From the IMG/VR virus record IMGVR_UViG_3300031787_000004, positions 124,001 to 188,000 of that record: DNA of 64,000 bases, one strand, 5' to 3'. Made by a program: the position numbers and the translations under genes. Positions 56,009 through 64,000 of this stretch are shown one piece after another. The DNA is from a virus. How positions within the stretch are numbered: the first letter of the stretch is position 1; each line of letters begins with the position of its first letter. The notes under the pieces were generated by a model that saw nothing but the letters and a program-made list of their open reading frames with translations, did not search any database and was not told the origin of the DNA.

Positions 56009-56022
56009 GTTTGTCTTGCTAA

Positions 56023-56053
56023 CAATTATACGAAATAATCATCACATATCAAA
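56023..56053 (-). promoter_or_regulatory. Bacteroidetes-type promoter for DNA polymerase
   Basis: Minus strand TTTG (56050-56053), 19 bases, TATAATTG (56023-56030), one mismatch from TAnnTTTG. Spacing is identical to the promoter at 51910-51940. The dyad at 55992-56008 begins about 15 bases downstream. Confidence 0.65.
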
Positions 56054-56417
56054 ATATGGTGATAAATAATTTTTCCTTTACAGGAAGAATCAGTTTTGTG
56101 GTTGGATTTAAGTTGGTATCTAAAAATTGAACTGTAACTTTACCTTCATACTTACCAATTCTTGCGGTTTGTGATTCTGTGAATTGGTGGGTAATATAAT
56201 ATTCGTCTGTGGTTTGATTGTACTTTTTGTCTCTTGTGGTGATTAAACAAGTTGAGTTTAGGATTTCAGGTTCACCTGTCTCAACATCAAACATATCAAA
56301 AGTAATATCACAACTTTCCAACATATCGTTGAATCCGGATTTATCATTTTTTCCATCATCAATAAGTCTCATTTTTAATATCGGTTGTGAAGCACCTTGT
56401 CTTATAAAAAATTCCAT
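56049..56417 (-). CDS. Small structural protein, possibly BppU-like
   Basis: 122 residues (MEFFIRQGASQPILKMRLID). The beta-rich pattern with R-G---P-L---L-DDGK, then DITFDMFDVETGE and an ending KVTVQFLDTNL resembles N-terminal Ig-like domains of phage upper baseplate proteins (BppU type) that anchor fibres. Spaced five bases after the 210-residue gene. No catalytic motif. An anchoring role is inferred. Confidence 0.5.
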   Translation of the reverse strand: MEFFIRQGASQPILKMRLIDDGKNDKSGFNDMLESCDITFDMFDVETGEPEILNSTCLITTRDKKYNQTTDEYYITHQFTESQTARIGKYEGKVTVQFLDTNLNPTTKLILPVKEKLFITIF

Positions 56418-56422
56418 CTTAT

Positions 56423-57055
56423 TTAATATATTTTATTTAATACAAAAATGTCACTATATATTTTATTTGCGGGGTCACTTGAACTAAACTGAGCTGTTAC
56501 TTCAATTGTATTTGAAACGGTGGTATCAAACGTAGTACTATTAACCGTATTGAACGCAAACCCACCTTGTGAACCATTAGATTGTTTTGTTGTATGAAAT
56601 ACACCAAGAGCAACTATACTGGCAACACCCGCAACACCGAGAGACCTAATTGTGAAATTTATAGAAAGTTGCCAAACGTCATCAACTGATGTTGTCATAT
56701 TTTGAAGTCCAGAATCTGCTAAAATTACCGAACCAGTTTTAACTTTTATTCTTATATCATCACCATTTTTTGCGGATAAAAGACCACCAAAATCCGCTCT
56801 AAAGCTATCACCAACCCTAAATCCATTAGCGGGAACACTTAAGGTTCCAACCCCACCGTCAATAACACTTAATTCTGATGTTGTACCACTTATAGTTACA
56901 CTATTTCCTGTTTGAGAAAACAAACCATAAACCGTTGGAAATGGAGCTAAAACACTATTTTTAACTCTATATGTGGTTCCACCTTGAGAAACAGCAAACT
57001 CCGCATTTGCGGTTAAACCTGTAAGTTCGGGTAATTGGGATATTGGTAAATTCAT
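56423..57055 (-). CDS. Tail fibre/head-decoration-like protein
   Basis: 210 residues, MNLPISQLPELTGLTANAEF. The start, with PISQLP-LTG---ANAEFAVSQGG---RV, resembles the attachment domain at the start of many phage fibre proteins. A jelly-roll-type beta domain follows (residues 40-210, with SVTISGTTSELSV and RVGDSFRADFGG). Probably an exposed virion protein. Octamer motif 7 bases upstream. Confidence 0.5.
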   Translation of the reverse strand: MNLPISQLPELTGLTANAEFAVSQGGTTYRVKNSVLAPFPTVYGLFSQTGNSVTISGTTSELSVIDGGVGTLSVPANGFRVGDSFRADFGGLLSAKNGDDIRIKVKTGSVILADSGLQNMTTSVDDVWQLSINFTIRSLGVAGVASIVALGVFHTTKQSNGSQGGFAFNTVNSTTFDTTVSNTIEVTAQFSSSDPANKIYSDIFVLNKIY

Positions 57056-57062
57056 CTTATTT

Positions 57063-57070
57063 TATAAATA
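57063..57070 (-). promoter_or_regulatory. GATATTTATA motif before the 210-residue gene
   Basis: Minus-strand TATTTATA preceded by GA, 7 bases before the ATG at 57055. Confidence 0.5.
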
Positions 57071-57084
57071 TCTATTTTTATATT

Positions 57085-58011
57085 TTAATACGTTTGAGGT
57101 GTTTGATACGTATTTCTTGTGGTGGTAGAGTTAAATCCTGATACCGTATGTAACGTTGTCCAAGTTGTTCCATTATTACTACCGGCAATCGTCCATGATT
57201 TAGGGTCTCTACTTTCTTCATCATTTGCGGTACCCCATCTATAACCCGTAAACGCCTTTGCACTACTAAATTGAAAAATAAAATTACTTACATTTCCATT
57301 TGTTACAAAATTCAAATCCAAAGCTTTAGTTGTTAAATTACCATCCGCTAACTTTGGAGGTTCCTCACCAACAGGGTTATTACCACTTGGGTTAGTTACC
57401 GTAACACCAGCCATACTTTGGTCTACACCACCTATTTGAAAAACGAATTCGGATGCTTGTATGCAATTCGCATTAGGTGGTGATGTTTTACTTTCAGTAA
57501 TCTGCCACCTATAATATGTGTATGCGGGTCTTGATGGTGTTGGTGTTGGTGTTGGGGTAACCGACGGTGTTCTACTTGGTGTTATTGATGGTGTTACACT
57601 TGTTGAAGGTGTTCTACTTGGTGTAACAGACGGTGTAACAGATGGTGTTACACTTGGGGTTATAGACGGTGTAACAGATGGTGTTATCGATGGTGTTACA
57701 CTTGTTGAAGGTGTCACTGTTGGGGTCGGAGATGGACCTGTTTCTATTTTTATTTTATAATAGTTTTCTTGGAAAATATAATCACCGTTTTCTTGTAGTA
57801 AAAAATTACCTGATAAATCTTCTACGTACAGTGTACAAGTACTACCAAACGCGGGAAAAAATAAAGAATATGTTCCATAAAAATAAGACGCAACATAATC
57901 ATAGGGTAATACTTGGGTGCCAAGATTAATAGTACCACCAGTATCTGGATAATAAGTAATAACCGCACTTTGACCTGTATAATTTGTCGAAACTATTTTT
58001 AAAGTATCCAT
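57085..58011 (-). CDS. Adhesin with shared N-domain, Thr/Pro/Ser linker and discoidin-like domain
   Basis: 308 residues. Residues 1-65 match the N-terminal domain of the large adhesin at 1-2256 ([20 protein letters not shown]). Residues 95-165 are a linker of TPS, TPT and SVTP units. Residues 168-308 ([20 protein letters not shown] then [10 protein letters not shown], and [20 protein letters not shown] then [15 protein letters not shown]) have the F5/8 type C (discoidin) pattern: strands around a RDPKSW-type motif and GSNNGT-W. Probably binds glycans on the host surface. This gene shows in full the architecture that the partial adhesin only begins. It starts 32 bases after the lectin-like gene ends. 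Confidence 0.72.
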   Translation of the reverse strand: MDTLKIVSTNYTGQSAVITYYPDTGGTINLGTQVLPYDYVASYFYGTYSLFFPAFGSTCTLYVEDLSGNFLLQENGDYIFQENYYKIKIETGPSPTPTVTPSTSVTPSITPSVTPSITPSVTPSVTPSVTPSRTPSTSVTPSITPSRTPSVTPTPTPTPSRPAYTYYRWQITESKTSPPNANCIQASEFVFQIGGVDQSMAGVTVTNPSGNNPVGEEPPKLADGNLTTKALDLNFVTNGNVSNFIFQFSSAKAFTGYRWGTANDEESRDPKSWTIAGSNNGTTWTTLHTVSGFNSTTTRNTYQTPQTY

Positions 58012-58043
58012 TTATTTAAATTATATCAATTTGTATCATTTTT

Positions 58044-59387
58044 TTAAAGGCCAATCATACTATCCACACAATTTTCAACACATTCCGTTATGTCATAGTT
58101 GGGTTTAGTATCAACAAGATAATGATGTCTTACTCTTACAAAATTTAATGGTTCTTCATAATATTGTACTCTTTTAAAATTAAAACAAGAAATACCCATA
58201 TTATGTATGCCACCAGAATATTGTGTACCACCAGCCCACGATTGAATCATTATTTGATTACCCCTTGTTGAAGGGATAACTTCTTCCCATCCTTTTAATT
58301 TATATATGGTTCTTCCATTTAAATAAATTTTTAATGTACCAATTCTTCTATTTCTTTCTAGTGCCCATTTTTTATTTAAAATTTCAATGTCTTCATATGT
58401 TGGAGTCGCTCCCGTTAACCAACTACTAATCGGGGTGGTCAATGTTCGACCTGTAATCAAATCATTCCAACCACCATCATTTTCTAATTCACAATCATTA
58501 AAATATTTATCTCTTTCAAAAGTTATTGTGATATTAAAATCTTTAGATGTTCCACTTGTACATAAAACAGGTGTTTGACCTGAAGATGTATAAAAAGTTT
58601 CACTGTATCCACTGTTTGTTGTACAAATACCCGAATATCTTATTGCTCTCCATTGAATTCTACCGTCATTTGTAAAAGAAAAAGATAGGTTATTATCTGC
58701 GTAGTTTCTTAAATCAGATTCACCTCTCACACCTAAATAATAAATGGTTCTTCCGCTCGACCAACCTGAATTATTTCTATTTAAAACCAAATCAATTGTC
58801 CATCCTTTTTCTGTTCTTCTTTTGACTTTGTAGGAACAATTATCAACCCCCGCACCATGATTTATTTGATAAGCCCAAGGTTTTGCTTCAGATATTAAAT
58901 CCTGAGGACAACAATCATCTCCTCCTAATTGTTCAGTACACGCATATGACGAAGAACCTAATCCCGATGTTTGTAAAGAAAATGGATTTGATAAAGCGTT
59001 GTTATAACCACTATTTATTAAATAATGAGTGTTATTATTCAGTGTATAAGAATAAACGTCGTTTTGTAATATAGTATCGGAATTACCTAATGTAGCCGTA
59101 AATGCAGAATATTGTAAAGTCCAAGAGAGTCCCAAATACACATAGGAAGCATCATTGACTGTATTGTTATATTCAACCAAAGATATTGTATCTCTTGTAC
59201 AATCGGTTCCCGATAAACCCGTTGTATTAATAGTCAATCCGGTATACACGATAGTGTTATCTAAATCTAAAACCAAATCATCGTAATCTAATTCAGTTTT
59301 AGAGATTTCGTAATCGTAATATTCCGAAGAATCGAGTTGTAAATCTAATTTACTCCCCCAAAATTTAAGTATGTTTTGACTATTCAT
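58044..59387 (-). CDS. Lectin-like structural/tail-fibre protein
   Basis: 447 residues. Several Cys (STY-CTEQ, DDCCPQ, CVENCVD) and a region with IGTLKIYLNGRTIYKLKGWE, IMIQSWAGGTQYSGGIHNMG that fits a concanavalin A-like/LamG fold (strand-turn-strand, NG, W). It may bind sugars. N-terminus (NSQNILKFWGSKLDLQL) unknown. It starts 7 bases after an octamer motif and precedes the adhesin gene. Confidence 0.55.
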   Translation of the reverse strand: MNSQNILKFWGSKLDLQLDSSEYYDYEISKTELDYDDLVLDLDNTIVYTGLTINTTGLSGTDCTRDTISLVEYNNTVNDASYVYLGLSWTLQYSAFTATLGNSDTILQNDVYSYTLNNNTHYLINSGYNNALSNPFSLQTSGLGSSSYACTEQLGGDDCCPQDLISEAKPWAYQINHGAGVDNCSYKVKRRTEKGWTIDLVLNRNNSGWSSGRTIYYLGVRGESDLRNYADNNLSFSFTNDGRIQWRAIRYSGICTTNSGYSETFYTSSGQTPVLCTSGTSKDFNITITFERDKYFNDCELENDGGWNDLITGRTLTTPISSWLTGATPTYEDIEILNKKWALERNRRIGTLKIYLNGRTIYKLKGWEEVIPSTRGNQIMIQSWAGGTQYSGGIHNMGISCFNFKRVQYYEEPLNFVRVRHHYLVDTKPNYDITECVENCVDSMIGL

Positions 59388-59394
59388 GATATTC

Positions 59395-59402
59395 TATAAA
59401 TA
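59395..59402 (-). promoter_or_regulatory. GATATTTATA motif before the lectin-like gene
   Basis: Minus-strand TATTTATA with GA before it, 7 bases before the ATG at 59387. It shares the 56-base divergent gap with the plus-strand copy at 59420. Confidence 0.5.
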
Positions 59403-59419
59403 TCTTTCCTTTCTTTTGA

Positions 59420-59427
59420 TATTTATA
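59420..59427 (+). promoter_or_regulatory. GATATTTATA motif before the 253-residue gene
   Basis: Plus-strand TATTTATA preceded by GA, 16 bases before the ATG at 59444. Together with the minus-strand copy 18 bases away it shows that the motif follows gene orientation. Confidence 0.6.
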
Positions 59428-59443
59428 TTAAAAAGATAATTGC

Positions 59444-60205
59444 ATGGATAAATATGTTAAAAATATAATTGAAGAGACATTTGCGTCCAAAAAACAACAA
59501 AGATATTTCTACGCGAAAGCAAACGATAAGTCAATCCCAAAGAAAGAAAGAAAAAAATGGTCAAAGTGGGCCAAAGAATATTCTGATGATACCGACTTTG
59601 AGAAAATTCCAGAAAAGGTTGAAACTGAGGTAGATGAAATTGTTGATGAAAAAGGTAACGTAGCAAGAAGAAAAATTCCAATTTCTAAAGCAAGTAAAGG
59701 TGGTTCTCACGCAATAACCGATAAAGTTGTCAAAACAGGTTTTGGTCAAATGGGTACACATGGTATTGCTCATGGGACAAATACAACCATAAAATATTGG
59801 ACGGAGTCTGATTTAAGTAAAGCTTTAGGTTATGAAAAAACTTTAGGTCAGGACGAAGACATTGAAGGTGCTTATGAATATTTTGAAGACGATTTAGGTA
59901 TGAGTGATGATGAGAGCAAAGAAAGATTATCTTCCTATGGTTATGATGAAAAATTAAAAGGAGACAAGGTCAGACTTATTGAAAATCCTAAAAAATTTGT
60001 AAATGATTATGTTGAAAGTGTTCTTAATAAAAAATCTAACAGTAGTGATTTAGTAAAAAAAGACCAAACAGAAGATATTGAAACAGAATTAAGTCCAATT
60101 ATTAAAAGACAGGTTATGTCTTTAAAAAATACTTTAGTAAAAAATAACGTATCTGTTGAAGATGTAATTAATATCCTTAAAAAGGAAGAAGATTCCGATG
60201 AATAA
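59444..60205 (+). CDS. Virion or scaffold-associated protein, unknown
   Basis: 253 residues, very basic N-terminus (KKQQRYFYAKANDKSIPKKE, RKKWSKWAKEYSDD), then acidic C-terminus (KKEEDSDE). The motif KKQQRYFYAKA is common near capsid genes of phages of this type. A flexible middle with GSHAITDK, GFGQMGTHGI. The downstream gene starts inside its end (8-base overlap), so they are co-translated. Internal head protein or core role is inferred. Confidence 0.5.
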   Translation: MDKYVKNIIEETFASKKQQRYFYAKANDKSIPKKERKKWSKWAKEYSDDTDFEKIPEKVETEVDEIVDEKGNVARRKIPISKASKGGSHAITDKVVKTGFGQMGTHGIAHGTNTTIKYWTESDLSKALGYEKTLGQDEDIEGAYEYFEDDLGMSDDESKERLSSYGYDEKLKGDKVRLIENPKKFVNDYVESVLNKKSNSSDLVKKDQTEDIETELSPIIKRQVMSLKNTLVKNNVSVEDVINILKKEEDSDE

Positions 60206-60695
60206 AGAATTAAAAGGTAGAATTTTTGATATCCCGCAAGATATTTTAGACAAGATAAACCACACTGTAGTTGGTTTAAACGGTGAAAATGTGCGAGGTA
60301 TTGAAAGAGCTAAAAAACTTTTAATTGATAAAAAAGTAAAATACGGTCAACTTAAAAGAATTATCCATGACATCCAAAATATGGATAAAATGCAAGAAAA
60401 AACTAAGTACGACTTATGTGGCGGAGACCTCATGGAAAAATGGGCTAAACAATTTTTACAAGGAGAAAGAGATTTAGTAAGTAATAGAAAAGACTCCAAA
60501 AAAAGAGCCGATGAGATTACGTCAATGACAGGGGAAAGAAAAAACAGTCATTTAAAATCACACAAAAAAAGATTTAGTTTTAAAATTCCAACAAATTTGA
60601 TTAAGAGTAATTCTCATAAGACGAGTGTATCTCCACTTACATCAATGAAATTATTTGAAGAAATAGATAAAATAAAAAAATTAATTAGTTACTAA
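60198..60695 (+). CDS. Unknown basic protein, virion cluster
   Basis: 165 residues, Lys-rich (about pI > 9 by composition): NHTVVGLNGENVRGIERAKK, then KYGQLKRIIHDIQNMDK and DLMEKWAKQFLQG. Helical; the C-terminus is Ser/Lys-rich. No family recognised. It overlaps the 253-residue gene by 8 bases and ends one base before the next gene. Nucleic-acid contact inside the head is possible. Confidence 0.55.
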   Translation: MNKELKGRIFDIPQDILDKINHTVVGLNGENVRGIERAKKLLIDKKVKYGQLKRIIHDIQNMDKMQEKTKYDLCGGDLMEKWAKQFLQGERDLVSNRKDSKKRADEITSMTGERKNSHLKSHKKRFSFKIPTNLIKSNSHKTSVSPLTSMKLFEEIDKIKKLISY

Positions 60696-60696
60696 T

Positions 60697-61362
60697 ATGC
60701 CAACACAATTAGAAATAATCGGAGATAGAGAGAGAAACATTCTCATGTCAAGGAACGAATACAATCTTGGAGATTTGTACAGTTCAAATAATACTGGTGC
60801 GTTATCAGACGGTGATGAAAGAGGAAAAGGTGAATTAAGCGGAAATATTGGTTCTAAAACTGATATCATGGAAAGAACTTCTTTAGTCGCAAAAAATCCT
60901 TACGGTCCAACAAATCAGTATAACAGTGGTAATCCTAACGCACTGTCAGACGGTGATGAAAAAGGTAAAGGAGAACTGAATAATAGTATTGGTTCTAAAA
61001 CCGACATCGCGGAAAGAAATAGTCTTTTAGCTAAAAATATTTACAATAACTCTTTTCAATATTCTTCAGGTAATCCAAACGCTTTGTCAGATGGTGATGA
61101 AAGAGGTAGAGGAGAAAATAATACAGGTGGTGTAGGCACTGTTACCGACATAAATGAGAGGACAACTCTATTAGCTAAAAATATTTACAATAATAATTTT
61201 GGGTACTCAACCATTAACCCAAATGCAATATCAGATGGTGATGAAAGAGGTAGAGGAGAAAATAATACAGGTGGTGTAGGTACTGTTACCGACATAAATG
61301 AGAGGACAACTTTAGGCGCTAAAAACAAATACGGTAGTACAAAAACATATCCTGATTTTTAA
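60697..61362 (+). CDS. Virion-type protein with four tandem repeats
   Basis: 221 residues, made of four copies of a 46-48-residue unit: N-NALSDGDERG+GE, then a TDI-ER--L-AKN end. The last two copies are almost identical, with a 144-base period at DNA level (units at about 61090 and 61234), a sign of recent duplication. Highly hydrophilic, so probably extended or a multivalent binding repeat. It overlaps the WYL-like gene by one base. Confidence 0.65.
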   Translation: MPTQLEIIGDRERNILMSRNEYNLGDLYSSNNTGALSDGDERGKGELSGNIGSKTDIMERTSLVAKNPYGPTNQYNSGNPNALSDGDEKGKGELNNSIGSKTDIAERNSLLAKNIYNNSFQYSSGNPNALSDGDERGRGENNTGGVGTVTDINERTTLLAKNIYNNNFGYSTINPNAISDGDERGRGENNTGGVGTVTDINERTTLGAKNKYGSTKTYPDF

Positions 61363-62216
61363 TGATAAACTTTGAATCAATATTAACAAACATTCTTACT
61401 GAGGCACCTTCAAGGGGTACCCAAAAAACTCTTGAATATGCTATTAAAAATAGGATGCCCGTTTCTTTTGATTATAGAGGACCAAAAGGTGAAGTTTTAC
61501 CTGGTAGAAGAATTAAAGCCGAATTGGTTGCATCGGGATTAACTAAAAAAGGAAATTTAGCTGTCAGAGGGTGGGTACAACCACCGTCAGTTTCTAAAAA
61601 AGGATTTAGAGAGCATGGATGGAGAACATTTATTTTAGACAGAATATCATCTGGTTCAGTACAAGTTTACGAGGACGAACAATTCACACAAAAAAGACCC
61701 GGATATAAAGAAGGTGATGATAAAAGTTTTTCCACAACATATGTAACAAGTGATTGGGGAGCCGTGAAACAACCCCAACAAACAAAACCAACACCATCAC
61801 CTGAACCAAAACGTAAAGAAGAACCAAGAAGACAGGAACTACCTCAACCAAAACCAAAAGAAAAACCAACGGTCACTCCGGTTGAAACACCAAAAAGAGA
61901 AGTCGAAGTTTTCAATGATTTAAAAACTAAAGTAAAAGTTGTTGACAATATAAAACAAATTAATCCTGAAGATTTTAAAACCGCGATTGATGATTTATAC
62001 AAAAAGAAAATGGATGATTGGAAAAAATCACAAACAGAAATTGGTGGAAATGTAAATGCGGGTGAGGGAACAAGAAGAAGAATGGAAAAAGATTCTGAGT
62101 CAGATTTAGATAGACTACTAAAACAAGATAATATTAAAGTTATTGAACCGTCATCGGAAGAACCCGTTGAACTGCAAGAACAATTAAAAAGAATCAAGAC
62201 TTTAATTTTCTTTTAA
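61362..62216 (+). CDS. WYL-domain-like protein with Pro/Lys-rich linker
   Basis: 284 residues. Residues 20-105 (LEYAIKNRMPVSFDYRGPKG, PGRRIKAELVASGL, LAVRGWVQPP, GWRTFILDRISSGSV) follow the WYL/Sm-like pattern A----PV-F-Y, then G...R.F.LDRI. WYL domains sense ligands in bacterial regulators and some phage proteins; here no DNA-binding domain is seen. A Pro/Lys/Glu-rich linker (TKPTPSPEPKRKEE) and a helical C-terminus follow. It starts in a one-base overlap with the repeat protein, so a structural role in the same cluster is likely. Confidence 0.6.
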   Translation: MINFESILTNILTEAPSRGTQKTLEYAIKNRMPVSFDYRGPKGEVLPGRRIKAELVASGLTKKGNLAVRGWVQPPSVSKKGFREHGWRTFILDRISSGSVQVYEDEQFTQKRPGYKEGDDKSFSTTYVTSDWGAVKQPQQTKPTPSPEPKRKEEPRRQELPQPKPKEKPTVTPVETPKREVEVFNDLKTKVKVVDNIKQINPEDFKTAIDDLYKKKMDDWKKSQTEIGGNVNAGEGTRRRMEKDSESDLDRLLKQDNIKVIEPSSEEPVELQEQLKRIKTLIFF

Positions 62217-62243
62217 AAATACTTATTTTATAAAAAAATCAAT

Positions 62244-62825
62244 ATGGAAAAAACAGGACAAGGGGTGATATCACAAAATGACCTAATGCAAAGACTAGTA
62301 CAAGCCAAAAAAATATTGAACAAAGTTGAAACTGGAGACTTTGAAACTGGCCATGTAAACGAAGAAATATTAAGAAGTAACCCTGAAGATGTATTATCAT
62401 CATCAAATCAAAATCCACAAATTAGACAACCACAACAACCTAATTTGCAAAAAATACAAGAATCCAAATTACCTGAAGCAATCAAAAGAGCGATGATTGA
62501 AAATCCGATACCTCAAATTAGTTTATCAGATTCTTTAGATTTAAACTTTGTTGAAAAAACAAAAAAACTAATGGAATCTGAAGGTGTCGCCACAAAAAAA
62601 TCTACACAACAAAGGAGTTCACAAGTGGATAGTTCAGATTTAGTTAAACAACTTACACCAATAATTGAAAACATTGTAAGAAAGACTGTAGTCGAAATTA
62701 TGGATTCCAAACTCAATCAAATTTTAACGGCACAACAAACCATGAGTATCAATGAAAATTTGGTATTAAAGGTTGGTGATTCTGTTTTTAAAGGTAAAAT
62801 TACTGGCGTAAATAAATCTAAGTAA
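62244..62825 (+). CDS. Virion/scaffold-like protein, unknown
   Basis: 193 residues, helical N-terminus (QNDLMQRLVQAKKILNKV), Gln/Pro-rich middle (NPQIRQPQQPN), then a predicted coiled coil (VKQLTPIIENIVRKTVVEIM, DSKLNQILTAQQ) and a short C-terminal beta segment. Composition resembles internal head or scaffold proteins. Not recognised. It follows 27 bases after the WYL-like gene. Confidence 0.5.
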   Translation: MEKTGQGVISQNDLMQRLVQAKKILNKVETGDFETGHVNEEILRSNPEDVLSSSNQNPQIRQPQQPNLQKIQESKLPEAIKRAMIENPIPQISLSDSLDLNFVEKTKKLMESEGVATKKSTQQRSSQVDSSDLVKQLTPIIENIVRKTVVEIMDSKLNQILTAQQTMSINENLVLKVGDSVFKGKITGVNKSK

Positions 62826-62876
62826 GTTTGACTTTTCAATTTTTTTTCTTATAATTTATAAAAAGGAAAAATTTGA

Positions 62877-64000
62877 ATGTCAAAAATTAGAATTTTAGCA
62901 ATACCCCCCGATACACATGGTGTGGGTAAATATAGAATATTAGACCCATATAAATTTATTGGAGACCATTATGCCGACGAATTTCATGTCGACATTGCAT
63001 TATCTGTTGAAAACAGTGATAATTTTTTTAAGAACTACGATATTGTAGTATTCCATAGTTTTATCCATCAAACAAGTCACGAAGAAAATATTTCAAGAAT
63101 TAAGTGGTTAAAATCCCAAGGTATTAAAATCGTAATGGATATTGATGACCATTGGTCTCCCGACCATAGACACCCAATGTATTTTCACATTAGAGAAAAC
63201 GAGTTACCGAAGAAAAAAGCCGACATGATGAAAGAGTCGGACTACGTTACGTGTACGACCGAATATTTTGCTGAAACTTTAAGAAAAAGATTAAATTTAA
63301 AAAATGTTTTAGTATTCCCCAATGCAATTGACCCGAATGAAAGTCAATTCCAACCTAAACCCACAGAGTCAGATAGACTTAGATTTGGGTGGCTTGGAGG
63401 TTCAACTCACTTACATGATTTAGAACAAATTAGAGGTGGAATTTCAATGATTGCTAATCAATACGATAATATTCAATTTGTTTTGTGTGGTTACGATTTA
63501 AGGGGTTCAATCACGGAAGTAAATCCACAAACAGGCGAAAGAAAAACAAGACAAATTCAACCCACCGAAACGGTTTGGTACAAATACGAACAAATATTTA
63601 CGGACAATTACAAAACAGTTGACCCCGAGTATAAATCATATTTAATGAATTTTACACAAACACCAGAAATTGACGTTAGTGATAAAAAATATAGAAGAGT
63701 TTGGACACAACCAATTGGTAGATATGGTTCTAATTATAACTTATTTGATGTATCTTTAGCACCAATCATACCATCAGAATTCAATTCCTGTAAATCACAA
63801 TTAAAAATAATTGAGGCGGGCTTCCATAAAAAACCTATCATTGCAAGTGAAACAATGCCGTATACAATTGATTTAAAAACTGCATACAAAGAAGGTAAGT
63901 TATTAGATGACGGTAATGCTTTATTAGTACATGAAAACAAAAACCATAAACTGTGGTCAAAGTATATGAAATTATTAATAGACAATCCAAATATGGTTGA
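62877..64000 (+). CDS. Glycosyltransferase, GT-B type (3' end outside window)
   Basis: At least 374 residues, open to the edge. Start ATG at 62877 (MSKIRILAIPPDTHGVGKYR). The N-domain has IVVFHSFIH, GIKIVMDIDDHW, and DYVTCTTEYFAETLRKR; the C-domain starts FGWLGGSTHLHDLEQI. The later segment QLKIIEAGFHKKPIIAS is the GT4-family signature, where E and A hold the nucleotide sugar. It may glycosylate phage DNA, virion proteins or host glycans. A TTATAATTTATAAAAAGG stretch precedes it. Confidence 0.8.
   Translation, partial: MSKIRILAIPPDTHGVGKYRILDPYKFIGDHYADEFHVDIALSVENSDNFFKNYDIVVFHSFIHQTSHEENISRIKWLKSQGIKIVMDIDDHWSPDHRHPMYFHIRENELPKKKADMMKESDYVTCTTEYFAETLRKRLNLKNVLVFPNAIDPNESQFQPKPTESDRLRFGWLGGSTHLHDLEQIRGGISMIANQYDNIQFVLCGYDLRGSITEVNPQTGERKTRQIQPTETVWYKYEQIFTDNYKTVDPEYKSYLMNFTQTPEIDVSDKKYRRVWTQPIGRYGSNYNLFDVSLAPIIPSEFNSCKSQLKIIEAGFHKKPIIASETMPYTIDLKTAYKEGKLLDDGNALLVHENKNHKLWSKYMKLLIDNPNMV

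Noticed and set aside
1-64000. tRNA genes, integrase, lysis genes, terminase, portal or major capsid protein
   Set aside because: Looked for and not recognised; head, packaging and lysis genes are presumably outside the window, so lifestyle cannot be judged here.

Overview
This window is part of the genome of a large, AT-rich, T4-like contractile-tailed phage (myovirus). It carries a nearly complete T4-type tail and baseplate gene set: sheath, tube, tape measure, gp53-, gp25- and gp6-like wedge proteins, a hub, and gp13-, gp14- and gp15-like neck proteins. It also carries a T4-type replication and nucleotide set: family B polymerase, gp41-type helicase, gp32-type SSB, UvsX, RNase H/FEN nuclease, SNF2-type helicase, and NrdA/NrdB. 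No tRNA, rRNA, integrase or CRISPR array was seen. Two promoters have the Bacteroidetes housekeeping layout (TTTG, 19 bases, TAnnTTTG): one is exact and one has a single mismatch. Gene starts lack obvious Shine-Dalgarno sequences. Both points suggest a Bacteroidetes host, but this is inference.

Layout. 1-17757 (minus strand): an adhesin with a very long Thr/Pro linker that runs off the left edge, then a tightly packed baseplate block whose genes often overlap by one base, ending with gp6- and gp25-like genes. 17794-26231 (minus): a replication and nucleotide-metabolism block (gp32, uvsX, RNase H, an unknown gene, DnaB-type helicase, nrdB, nrdA) with strong hairpin terminators after nrdA, after gp32 and upstream of gp32. 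26264-45349 (minus): a ferritin-like protein, small virion-type proteins, a 2007-residue hub, a gp53-like protein, a 1611-residue tube/baseplate adaptor, the tape measure, two overlapping chaperone-like genes, tube and sheath. 45487-48950: a small plus-strand ribbon-helix-helix-like gene, then minus-strand gp15-like and gp14-like neck genes. 49004-55961: SNF2-type helicase (plus), an unknown possible nuclease (minus), a gp13-like neck protein (plus) and DNA polymerase (minus). 56049-59387 (minus): small structural proteins, a second adhesin and a lectin-like protein. 59444-64000 (plus): virion- or scaffold-type proteins and a glycosyltransferase cut by the right edge.

Regulation. At least 14 gene starts are preceded by an AT-rich octamer TATTTAT(A/T/C) read in the gene's own orientation. 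This looks like a phage-specific (probably late) signal, and is the reverse complement of T4's late TATAAATA. The Bacteroidetes-type promoters precede the polymerase and the unknown possible nuclease gene, which suggests an early/late split.

Most notable. The 348-base gap between tube and sheath holds a perfect 16-base palindrome matching the bacterial chromosomal parS consensus, next to nine CTAG sites in 97 bases. A gp15-like tail-completion protein is fused through a Thr/Pro linker to a predicted seven-bladed propeller. Two distant adhesin genes share an N-terminal domain.
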